From NCBI GenBank assembly GCA_016861025.1, contig BOKO01000013.1, forward strand, positions 1 to 64,000: a DNA stretch of 64,000 bases, given 5' to 3'. Made by a program: the position numbers and the translations under genes. This stretch comes from Chloroflexota bacterium (GTDB lineage: Bacteria; Chloroflexota; Anaerolineae; Caldilineales; Caldilineaceae). Positions 16,368 to 23,591 of the stretch are shown here, one piece after another. The notes under the pieces are model-generated. The model saw only the letters and a list, made by a program, of their open reading frames with translations. It did not search any database and was not told the DNA's origin. The stretch's first letter is position 1; each line of letters begins with the position of its first letter.

Positions 16368-17060
16368 TTATGCGCGCACGCCCGCCGCCGGACGGCGCGC
16401 AAAATGCTTGGTCGGGATATCCCTGGCCGGAACAAGCGCTCCCGCCTCGCGCCTCAGCTTTTCGAAAGAGACTCCGTCCTTCGCGCCACGGCAAAAAAGC
16501 GTCGATTTGGCAAAGCCCATGCGCCCGTCGGCAAGTCGATACGGGGACGAGAATTTCTCGGCGTTGGCTACGGTGAAGGCGCGCGCGCCGCTCGATACCG
16601 GGAGCATCGTCGCCGGGATGAACTCGGTTGATTCCGCGCGCTCGATGAAAAAGGAAAGCGTTTGCCCGCTCGCGCCGACCTTCATGTTCAGCAAGGCTTG
16701 CGCCGCCTCGTCGGCCGACAGGGTGCTTTTGCCGCCCGTTTCCTTGTCCGCGAGAATGGGAAGAAAATACTCAACCGCCTTCGATTGCCCGGCGTCGGAT
16801 AGCCGGACGATGAGACCCTGAAATCCGAGATCGAGCGGCGCTTTGTCGCCGTACAGAAGATCGGCCACCATCTGGGGCACTTCCGCGGTTGAGGACACCT
16901 TGCGCGCCTCGTCGGGATCGATCAGGGTAACCGAAACGGTGGCTCCGCCGTCCGCAAGCCCGTTGGCACGGGCCCAGACGTTTTCCAGCGTGAATTCCCC
17001 AAGCCAGTCCTTGTTTTCCTTCAACGGCCAAGGCACGGTATTCGTGGTCGATGCTGTCAT
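16368..17060 (-). CDS. Hypothetical protein, 230 aa
   Basis: A soluble protein with a beta-rich N-terminal half (GATVSVTLIDPDEARKVSST) and a C-terminal half that carries SGARAFTVANAEKFSSPYRL and ends in a basic tail (FARRPAAGVRA). It lies between two intrinsic terminators and is probably transcribed alone. No family recognised. The ATG at 17060 is preferred over an upstream TTG. Confidence 0.6.
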   Translation of the reverse strand: MTASTTNTVPWPLKENKDWLGEFTLENVWARANGLADGGATVSVTLIDPDEARKVSSTAEVPQMVADLLYGDKAPLDLGFQGLIVRLSDAGQSKAVEYFLPILADKETGGKSTLSADEAAQALLNMKVGASGQTLSFFIERAESTEFIPATMLPVSSGARAFTVANAEKFSSPYRLADGRMGFAKSTLFCRGAKDGVSFEKLRREAGALVPARDIPTKHFARRPAAGVRA

Positions 17061-17084
17061 ATTCGTGGGCAATCAGTTTGATCG

Positions 17085-17114
17085 AAAACAGGGGCGGGAC
17101 CCCGCCCCTGTTTT
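17085..17114. terminator. Strong bidirectional hairpin terminator
   Basis: AAAACAGGGGCGGG (17085-17098) and CCCGCCCCTGTTTT (17101-17114) are perfect inverted repeats, with A-tract and T-tract at the ends. It sits 30 bases downstream of the stop at 17144 and so terminates the minus-strand gene there. Confidence 0.85.
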
Positions 17115-17143
17115 GTCTTGCAGCGGAAGCGTAGCGCCCGTGT

Positions 17144-17962
17144 TCAGCGCATGCCGGCGCGGGCCGATTTCAGGCCAGCGGCATCGTCCCCGGTCAGATC
17201 GCCGATATCGAACGAATCCGCGGGGACATCCGGGCCGGCCGGCTCGTGCGTGTCGGCGCTGCCGGAGCGATAGGCCTGGTACTTCTGCTCCAGGGACTTC
17301 ACGATCTCGGCGTGGAAATCGGTCAGCTCGGTCGCCACCATCTGGCCCACCACATTGGCCGGCACCTTGGCGGAGGCGGCGCGCGCCTTCACTTCCTCGG
17401 ACAGGCGCTTGACCTCGGCGGTGCGGCTCTCGGGCACGGTGACCTCGACGCCGCCGACTTTCAGCATGGCGCCGGGGTTGGCGTACATCTGGCCGTCCTT
17501 GTCGCTTTTCTCGTACTTGGCGAAGACGTTGAGCGTGACATGCTCGCCGGGGCGGACCTGCTCCAGCTTGCGCACCAGGCGCTGGACGCCGCCGTTGTTC
17601 AGCTCGAGATTCAGGTTGAAGCGCTGCTCGTTGCACTCGGCATCCGAGTCCACCATGGTCACACGGACCTTTTTCACGCTGTAGCCGTCGCCGGTGTATT
17701 CGGCGAAGGAGATGTCCTTGATGGCGCCACTCACCTCGGAGATGCGGTGAATGTCGGACTGCGCCAGTGCGGCAAGCGCCTTGCCGCTCTTCGAGTCGGC
17801 GGAAGTGCCCATGAAGCCTTCCTTCTGCTCGAAGCCGGCTTCCTTGATGGCCTTTGCGATGGTCTCGCCGCGGTCGCCGGTGATGTTGAACAGGCCGCCC
17901 AGCTTGGTGACGTAGTTGATCAGCATGCCGCCGCTGCCTTTCTTCTGTTCCTTGATACCCAT
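17144..17962 (-). CDS. Hypothetical protein, possibly ssDNA-binding
   Basis: 272 residues. The central part (about 75-170: GYSVKKVRVTMVDSD, RFNLNLELNNGGVQRLVRKL, VTLNVFAKYEKSD) has the alternation of strands expected of an OB-fold, and the C terminus is acidic (DSFDIGDLTGDDAAG), a feature of single-strand-binding proteins. Its neighbour is a YqaJ-like exonuclease, a usual partner of such proteins in phage-type recombination modules. No family match is certain; treat the ssDNA-binding idea as a hypothesis. The gene ends at a strong hairpin terminator. Confidence 0.55.
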   Translation of the reverse strand: MGIKEQKKGSGGMLINYVTKLGGLFNITGDRGETIAKAIKEAGFEQKEGFMGTSADSKSGKALAALAQSDIHRISEVSGAIKDISFAEYTGDGYSVKKVRVTMVDSDAECNEQRFNLNLELNNGGVQRLVRKLEQVRPGEHVTLNVFAKYEKSDKDGQMYANPGAMLKVGGVEVTVPESRTAEVKRLSEEVKARAASAKVPANVVGQMVATELTDFHAEIVKSLEQKYQAYRSGSADTHEPAGPDVPADSFDIGDLTGDDAAGLKSARAGMR

Positions 17963-17990
17963 ACGGATTCCTTTCCGAAAAATGTTGAAA

Positions 17991-19247
17991 TCAGGCTGCC
18001 CGCAGGCGCGGTTGCCGTTCGTGATGCGTGCTGCTTATGGGCTTCACGCCTGCTGAAAGCCCTTTCTCCGCGATGCTGGAAAGCATCCCGTTGAAACCTG
18101 TCTCGATCCGGATATCCGCCTCGGCCGAAAGATCCGGGTCGGCCTCATTCAAACCCAGTTCGATCGCGTCCCTCTCGAATGGTCCGACTTCAATGTCGGC
18201 CGCCCTGAGCAGCTCCCGGAGCTTATTCGGGTCGTAGCCATCCATCGAACCGTGGATGGCGGCCTGCTTCGCCCTGTCAGGGCCCAACGCTGTCACGGCG
18301 CCCGCGAAGTCGAAATCATCCTGGCTATACAGCTCGCACATGCCAAGACGGATATCCTTTTCGCCGATTCGAAATTGATTGAGAAGACTGCGCATCTGCG
18401 TTGCGCAGCGGCTCGCGCCTCGCGTCGCCGCTTCAGCCAGAAGTTTGTAGGCAACGAACTGGTCCGCGATATCGGCGACAAGGGGATGAATCTCCTCGTT
18501 CGCACTTTCGGAGCCGCGCTTTTCGGCATGCGGCGGCAGTTTGCCCTTCAAGACATATTCGTTCCAGTAGAAATCCCCGGCTGAGAGCATCATCGACTCC
18601 AGCGCCGCATCGAAGGGAATCCTGAATTCCACCGTGTCCCAACGCGCATAGTCGAGCGCGCAAATCACCATCTCGCCGATATCGATGCCGTTCTCAAGGC
18701 AAAGATGCCGCCCCAAATGCAATTGCGCGGCATGGCAGGCTTTGATATCCGTCCCATCAATTCCGGTATCGGGGGAGAGATAGCCAACGATCACGCGTTG
18801 CTCGCTATCGGCGGCGTGCAGAATGGCGATATCATCCGGCGTATAGCGTTCCCACCCGCGCTTCCCCGTGGCCTTGGCCAGGGTGCGCATGGCGGCATCG
18901 TCAGATTTGCAACTGAACTTTCTGTGGAACTTTGCCCTCACCACCGGATCGAGCTCAATGTCCCGAAGGGATTGCCCCCCAGGAGCCTTCGGGTAAGAGA
19001 GAAGAAGCTTTTGCATGATGATGCTTCTGGCGCTCCCGGAACTCTCGTAGGCCCCAGAGGCATTGGCTGTCAGGGCGCCAATTTCCGTGCCTCCGAAGCC
19101 ATAGAGGCGCAGCGCGTGGAACTCCGCCCGCTCCGGGTCGGCCTGCATCGTTTGATGAATCCACTCTTCGGCACGGTCGCGCACCAGTGGATATTGGGGC
19201 AGCCCGGCGAGGATCACGCGCAGTCGGTTCTGGATTGTCTCAACCAA
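17991..19247 (-). CDS. YqaJ-like (lambda-exonuclease fold) nuclease
   Basis: 418 residues. FGGTEIGAL (51-59) followed by a Ser-rich stretch matches the start of YqaJ/phage-type exonucleases (Gly-Gly-Ser/Thr-Asp/Glu-Ile-Ala). Residues 155-180 carry the likely active site, D160, D164 and D167-x-K169, followed by H172-x-x-Q-L-H, as in this fold (Asp-Gly, then Glu/Asp-x-Lys, then a Gln-x-Gln-like helix). FYWNEYVLKGKLPP near residue 230 matches the family's Phe-Trp-x-x-Val ending. It is likely a DNA exonuclease for recombination. The start is a TTG with a weak site; a later start is possible. Confidence 0.65.
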   Translation of the reverse strand: MVETIQNRLRVILAGLPQYPLVRDRAEEWIHQTMQADPERAEFHALRLYGFGGTEIGALTANASGAYESSGSARSIIMQKLLLSYPKAPGGQSLRDIELDPVVRAKFHRKFSCKSDDAAMRTLAKATGKRGWERYTPDDIAILHAADSEQRVIVGYLSPDTGIDGTDIKACHAAQLHLGRHLCLENGIDIGEMVICALDYARWDTVEFRIPFDAALESMMLSAGDFYWNEYVLKGKLPPHAEKRGSESANEEIHPLVADIADQFVAYKLLAEAATRGASRCATQMRSLLNQFRIGEKDIRLGMCELYSQDDFDFAGAVTALGPDRAKQAAIHGSMDGYDPNKLRELLRAADIEVGPFERDAIELGLNEADPDLSAEADIRIETGFNGMLSSIAEKGLSAGVKPISSTHHERQPRLRAA

Positions 19248-19337
19248 AGCGATCCCGTCCGGAAGTAATTTGTATCGTGCATACTATACAGATTCGGCTA
19301 AATGTCAAGAGCCGCTCAGCATTTGGCGGGCCATCCC

Positions 19338-19985
19338 CTATCGAAAACGAGCTTTGCCTGCCGGCTTCACCGGAGTATCCACCATCTCGAGGCCCTGGTG
19401 CGCCAACAAGGCCATCTCAACGGCCTCGAGAAACCCAGGGGTGTCGGCCACCGCTCGAGGAATCGCCACCACAGGGGAAGTCCGAAACGCACCGGCGGCA
19501 CACCGGATCCTGTCTTTCTCGGCCAATTCACGGCTCGCATGCGCTCGCAGATACAGCTCTGCGGAGCTCCCCCCTTCCTGGATGACGAGATAGACCTGCC
19601 GATCTTCTCGCTCACTTGGAGTTTCGACATCGCCACCATGGATTTTCGCAACCCGTGGATCTCTTCGGACCGTGGCGTTCGCCTTCTCGATCGCTTCATC
19701 TTCGTCGGCCGCCTTGATGCCGCGGATGGTTCGCGCCCCGGCGGCACCGCCATGGGTCTGATAATGAACAGTGACATCCCAATTACTCAATGCGACAGGC
19801 TCTACCGGATAGCACAGCGCGCCACAATCGGGGCACTCGCCGGAAGGCTCCTTGCAATCCGGATGCCCGATTGGATAGTCAAGGCGCTGATCGAGATCCT
19901 TAGCCTCGACCAACTTGTCGGCTGAGTGGATCTTGCTGCAGTTGTCGCACTGGCACATGGGCATCACGTCGGGCTTGATCATCAC
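19338..19985 (-). CDS. Zinc-binding-like hypothetical protein, 215 aa
   Basis: The N terminus has cysteines in pairs: C11, C13, C16, then C44, C51, C54, C58 (CQCDNCSKIH and CKEPSGECPDCGALC), likely a zinc-binding module. The rest is a mixed domain with VTVHYQTHGGAAGARTIRGI and a helical C terminus. Its ATG overlaps the stop of the upstream gene by four bases, showing coupling. Function unknown. Confidence 0.55.
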   Translation of the reverse strand: MMIKPDVMPMCQCDNCSKIHSADKLVEAKDLDQRLDYPIGHPDCKEPSGECPDCGALCYPVEPVALSNWDVTVHYQTHGGAAGARTIRGIKAADEDEAIEKANATVRRDPRVAKIHGGDVETPSEREDRQVYLVIQEGGSSAELYLRAHASRELAEKDRIRCAAGAFRTSPVVAIPRAVADTPGFLEAVEMALLAHQGLEMVDTPVKPAGKARFR

Positions 19986-20959
19986 GGTCTTGCTCCTTTC
20001 GGCTTTTTCGCATTCTCAGGCGGGCTCAACATTTCAAGCGCATCCCACGCGACCGCATCGGCGACCTGGTAGGCATCCAGAGCGCTCTGAATGTTTCCGT
20101 CGGAGTCGTCGAACATCCCTTTCATCTGCTCTATCTGAGTGAACATGGCGCCCATGGCGCCACGCGCCTCTTCAAGCGCGCTGGCGCAAGCTATAAACGC
20201 GGGGAAGCTGCTCGCGGCCACGCTGGCGAACAGATGAAGGTCGCTGTCGCTCCGGCCAGGCGCGTTCGCAGCCTCAAAAATGGCATGCAGCTGCTGGGTA
20301 TCGCTGAAAGGAATCTGAACGTGCCGCGCGGGGCCGCCCTCGACAATGGATTCAAGGTGATCGATCACGGATTGGTATACGGCCTTGAAAGCGCATCCGA
20401 CAAAACCCGGCGGCACCTCGCCTTCATGGTAGAGGTCGGCGGCCTTGGTAGAAGCGTAGCGCGGTGGAGCAACGTCCAGCACTTTGTTTGCCCGCAGATC
20501 CTTGCTGACCGTATATAGCCATTCCACTCCGTTGTTCACGGAAATGTAGACATCCACATCGCAATACTCCGGGCCAGCCTGGCTCGCCATGACGTATATC
20601 TCTTCGATGCGCAGGTCGGGCGCGTATTGCCCCTCCTGGGAGGCCGCCGCCCGCATGGTGTTCGCGACATGGGTGGCAGTCTTGCCGTTGGCGATATACT
20701 CGGGAATCGATTTCTCGTAACCAGCCCTGCGCAATGCGTGGATGGATTTTCCGGTTGCTTCGGCGAGATCGCCAAGAAACTTCTCTTCGAGCGTCTTGTA
20801 TGCCTCGTCATAAAACGGAGAGCCGGGGTCCGCCGTGGAGGAAATTGTTCCTCGCACTTCTCCCCCCGGGGAGAGCCGACGCTCACGCCGCCCGGAGCCG
20901 TCCGCGAAGATTTCCTCGCCCAAGACATTTACTCCGATTTTCTTGAACCCATTGGACAT
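19982..20959 (-). CDS. Hypothetical protein, 325 aa
   Basis: The start (MSNGFKKIGVNVLGEEIFAD) has GGGAG nine bases upstream. The N-terminal G-V-N-V-L-G-E-E-I-F-A-x-G-x-G-R-R-E-R repeats the layout of PVGLNYLGQEVFAGAAGRFI in the large methyltransferase/helicase protein encoded at 11193-16289 (its residues 105-124), suggesting a shared short binding element. The remainder is acidic and mostly helical. Coupled to the downstream gene by ATGA. Function unknown. Confidence 0.6.
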   Translation of the reverse strand: MSNGFKKIGVNVLGEEIFADGSGRRERRLSPGGEVRGTISSTADPGSPFYDEAYKTLEEKFLGDLAEATGKSIHALRRAGYEKSIPEYIANGKTATHVANTMRAAASQEGQYAPDLRIEEIYVMASQAGPEYCDVDVYISVNNGVEWLYTVSKDLRANKVLDVAPPRYASTKAADLYHEGEVPPGFVGCAFKAVYQSVIDHLESIVEGGPARHVQIPFSDTQQLHAIFEAANAPGRSDSDLHLFASVAASSFPAFIACASALEEARGAMGAMFTQIEQMKGMFDDSDGNIQSALDAYQVADAVAWDALEMLSPPENAKKPKGARP

Positions 20960-20987
20960 ATTTCAATCTCCCGGCCCGAGGCTGTCG

Positions 20988-22250
20988 CTATCTCTTCATC
21001 TTCGGCGCCGGCCGCGCCGGCACCACCACGACCTGACTCTCAGGGACAATACCCCCGGTTGATGTGACGAACAGCCTTTCCCCCTTCTCGTTCGTGGCCG
21101 TCTCGCTGCCATCCCAGTCCAGTTCGGTTCCGTCGTTTGAGAATTCGATATCCAAAGTCCCATCCTCTCGGCGCGTTGCGCCTACGATCCCGTGCGTACC
21201 GGAGAGCCGCTCCTCGGTCCCGATGACCAGATCGCCATTGAGCGTGCGGAGCACGCCCTCGGTCCCGACCGGCACCTCATCGCCTCCCGGCCGACGGCCG
21301 ATGACGTTCCCCTTGTCGCATTCCAGTCCATAGGCCTCGCTCACGGAGCCATCGTCGTTGAACCGGACATGGAAGGAAATCGCGTGGGATGGTGCGTCGG
21401 CATCGTCATCCTCGTAGGTGGCGTATGCCTTCTTGATCCAGTCCATGGGGTCGGAAGCATCCCAGCGGGATGAGTCCGTAATTTGAACCCCCTCGCCAAA
21501 GTCGTAGAGCTCGAACTCACGGTCAGCAAGAGTCTCCCGGTCCACCTGATGGAGCGCGATCACCTCGTCGGTCTGGTTATCCCTGACTTCGGCAATCACA
21601 ATGCCCGTGACGATCGCCCCCAGGTCATCTTCGGACATCTGGGAGATTTTGTCCGCGAGGTTCTCGATGAGGAGTCCGCGAAGGTCATCCATGTCTTCGA
21701 TGTCTGCGCTCTCCTCGGCCGAAAGCGAAACCTTGACAAAGTCTCGCAATGAAACCTCTATCCCGACGCAAATCTCCCCCTCCAGAGCAAAGGCCGCATA
21801 GTCCTTCAGGGCCGCCGGAGCGATGGCGGCAGGAGGAGCCGCAGGTATCGCCCCGTTGTCGGTCCCCAGCACGTCGGCATGCAGTTCGCACATGGCGGCA
21901 TGTCCATTGTCCCCAAGCTGACGAAACTGCTTTGCGGCCTCTCTCAGCATGTCTCTTGCCCCAGCCATTTTGTTGCCCCGGGGCGGCCGCGTCTCCTTGA
22001 TTTCGTCCAGGAGTCCACTATCGATCGCCTTCTTGATGAGCCGCTTGTGGGATTCGCGATCGCCATCCAGCACCCGATTCCTGAGATCCTTGACGCCATC
22101 GTCTGGTAAATCCCGCACATCGAACTCCTTGCCGGAGGTGATGTCCGCGTAACGAAAGGACATGAGGATGCCCTGATGCTTTTCCAGGTGGTGAATGGCG
22201 CGGCCGCGATGCTTCATGAAAAAACCGCCGACTTCCGTGTCCACTCCCAT
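20988..22250 (-). CDS. Hypothetical acidic protein, 420 aa
   Basis: The ATG at 22250 was chosen because of GGGAAAAAC upstream; the longer frame overlaps the previous gene. The N-terminal half is helical; the C-terminal half is rich in Asp/Glu and Gly (DGSVSEAYGLECDKGNVIGR), with several short beta elements typical of surface or ligand-binding repeats. No recognised family. It lies in the row of unknown genes between the exonuclease and the secretion ATPase. Confidence 0.55.
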   Translation of the reverse strand: MGVDTEVGGFFMKHRGRAIHHLEKHQGILMSFRYADITSGKEFDVRDLPDDGVKDLRNRVLDGDRESHKRLIKKAIDSGLLDEIKETRPPRGNKMAGARDMLREAAKQFRQLGDNGHAAMCELHADVLGTDNGAIPAAPPAAIAPAALKDYAAFALEGEICVGIEVSLRDFVKVSLSAEESADIEDMDDLRGLLIENLADKISQMSEDDLGAIVTGIVIAEVRDNQTDEVIALHQVDRETLADREFELYDFGEGVQITDSSRWDASDPMDWIKKAYATYEDDDADAPSHAISFHVRFNDDGSVSEAYGLECDKGNVIGRRPGGDEVPVGTEGVLRTLNGDLVIGTEERLSGTHGIVGATRREDGTLDIEFSNDGTELDWDGSETATNEKGERLFVTSTGGIVPESQVVVVPARPAPKMKR

Positions 22251-22267
22251 GTTTTTCCCTTTCATAG

Positions 22268-23041
22268 TCATCGCGGCGCCGGTGCCGCTTGCTGGGCCGA
22301 CAGCCCCAGCCGCTTTCTCCACTCTTCCACCGCCGCGCCGTCGCCGTGAAAATATAGAAATTTGCGCTCGATCCAGCCGAGCCAGGCCAGGTTGTCCTCT
22401 TCAGTGAATGAATACCCCAGCCTTTCTTCGGCCGCGGCACGGAACTTCATCACTCCGTCGATGCCGTCATATCTCTTGATGTCGAACCCGGGTGGTTCAA
22501 TCAGGAGATGGCCGTCGACGCCCTTCTTTTCTTCGGCCAATTCGCAAACCTCCTGGAAGGCCTCTTCCTTGTCGCCATCCTTCGGGATTTGCAGAAGGGC
22601 CCCCTTTGCCGCCGCCCCACGGCGGACAACCAGACGGGAAACGATCCCCTTGCGAATAAGCTCGTGCGCCCTTGCGGCCCTCTCTTGGAGGCGCAACGAG
22701 GGGATCCAGATGGTGGCCGGCTCGCAACAAAAATCCTGCATGCTGAGGATTGCTTTATTCTGGAGATCGATGAACACGATTCCATATTCGCTTGGGGCGG
22801 CCGGCCCTTCAGGGAAATACACCGGGGTCATGTTGCATTCGTAATCCCCGGCCTCGTGGTGCGCCTGATAGTCGGCGCGCATTTTCAGCCATTCCCGCTT
22901 GAAATCCTCGCACCACCCGGACGGGTCCTCGGAAAAGAGCCTGGGGTCGGTAAGACTGTCCGGCAGAACGTTGGTCCACCGGAACATTTTCAGCAGCTCG
23001 CCGGAAGGCTCGCGCAAGACAACCGTGACTACCCCGCCCAT
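22268..23041 (-). CDS. Hypothetical protein, 257 aa
   Basis: A soluble protein with strands at the N terminus (GGVVTVVLREPSGELLKMFRW), a helix with W-C-E-D-F-K-R-E-W, and a C-terminal helical region containing LGYSFTEEDNLAWLGWIERK. GGGGAGATGCA precedes the ATG at 23041. A small palindrome at 23085-23112 lies just upstream and may regulate this gene. Family not recognised. Confidence 0.55.
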   Translation of the reverse strand: MGGVVTVVLREPSGELLKMFRWTNVLPDSLTDPRLFSEDPSGWCEDFKREWLKMRADYQAHHEAGDYECNMTPVYFPEGPAAPSEYGIVFIDLQNKAILSMQDFCCEPATIWIPSLRLQERAARAHELIRKGIVSRLVVRRGAAAKGALLQIPKDGDKEEAFQEVCELAEEKKGVDGHLLIEPPGFDIKRYDGIDGVMKFRAAAEERLGYSFTEEDNLAWLGWIERKFLYFHGDGAAVEEWRKRLGLSAQQAAPAPR

Positions 23042-23084
23042 TGCATCTCCCCTGGCAAGATCCAAAGCTTGGCGCCGCTTTTAA

Positions 23085-23112
23085 ATTCCGTATCGTAATA
23101 ACGGTACGGAAT
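23085..23112. promoter_or_regulatory. Palindrome upstream of the 22.3-23.0 kb gene
   Basis: ATTCCGTA (23085-23092) and TACGGAAT (23105-23112) are perfect inverted 8-mers separated by 12 AT-rich bases, 44 bases before a start codon. It fits a repressor-binding site. The protein that binds it is unknown. Confidence 0.45.
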
Positions 23113-23154
23113 TATACCCGAAAACGTCGCCGCGTTCCAGCGCGAGCCTTCCGG

Positions 23155-23358
23155 CTATTTCAAGCGCCCGGGAAGGTGGTAAAGGAAGAGAACCAATGCG
23201 GGTCCCAATCCGAACGCCGTCGCGGCAAGAACAAGCCGCAATCCTTCGGACCAGATATCACCCCGGACCGCGAAACCCAAGGTGTAGACGGGCAAAGCCG
23301 CCAAAAGAATCAAAACGGAGGATGGGCAGATAAAGCGCATGTGCCCATTATGCGGCAT
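23155..23358 (-). CDS. Small inner-membrane protein, 67 aa
   Basis: Two hydrophobic helices (ICPSSVLILLAALPVYTLGF at about 9-29 and VLAATAFGLGPALVLFLYHL at about 42-62) with a short polar loop containing VRGDIWSEG. The start is uncertain (23358 or 23340). It lies downstream of the secretion ATPase gene group and could be a minor transfer protein, but there is no direct evidence. Confidence 0.5.
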   Translation of the reverse strand: MPHNGHMRFICPSSVLILLAALPVYTLGFAVRGDIWSEGLRLVLAATAFGLGPALVLFLYHLPGRLK

Positions 23359-23377
23359 ATGTCCAGAAATCGCTTGT

Positions 23378-23590
23378 TCAAGCCGTTGGTATCGCGCCAG
23401 CGGCTTTCCTTGCTTTAAGGCACGGGATATAGCCGTATATCTCGGCCATGCCGTACCCGGCGTCGTTCGCCACCCAGAACTCCCCCTCCGGCAGTCTGCC
23501 GCTTATCGGGGTTCCGCAATGGATGCAAACAGGCCTGGCGTTGCCGCCGGGATCGCCCGCCAAATGCAGCACTCGCTTGTCGTAGTCCAC
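23378..23590 (-). CDS. Small protein with CxxC, 70 aa
   Basis: The start is a GTG at 23590 with GGGAGG seven bases upstream, directly after the TGA of the dotO/icmB-like gene. The product (VDYDKRVLHLAGD at the start) has one C-I-H-C-G-x-P pair and the sequence PEGEFWVANDAGYGMAEIYG. The CxxC could bind metal together with other residues. Function unknown; its position suggests co-expression with the secretion system. Confidence 0.55.
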   Translation of the reverse strand: MDYDKRVLHLAGDPGGNARPVCIHCGTPISGRLPEGEFWVANDAGYGMAEIYGYIPCLKARKAAGAIPTA

Positions 23591-23591
23591 T

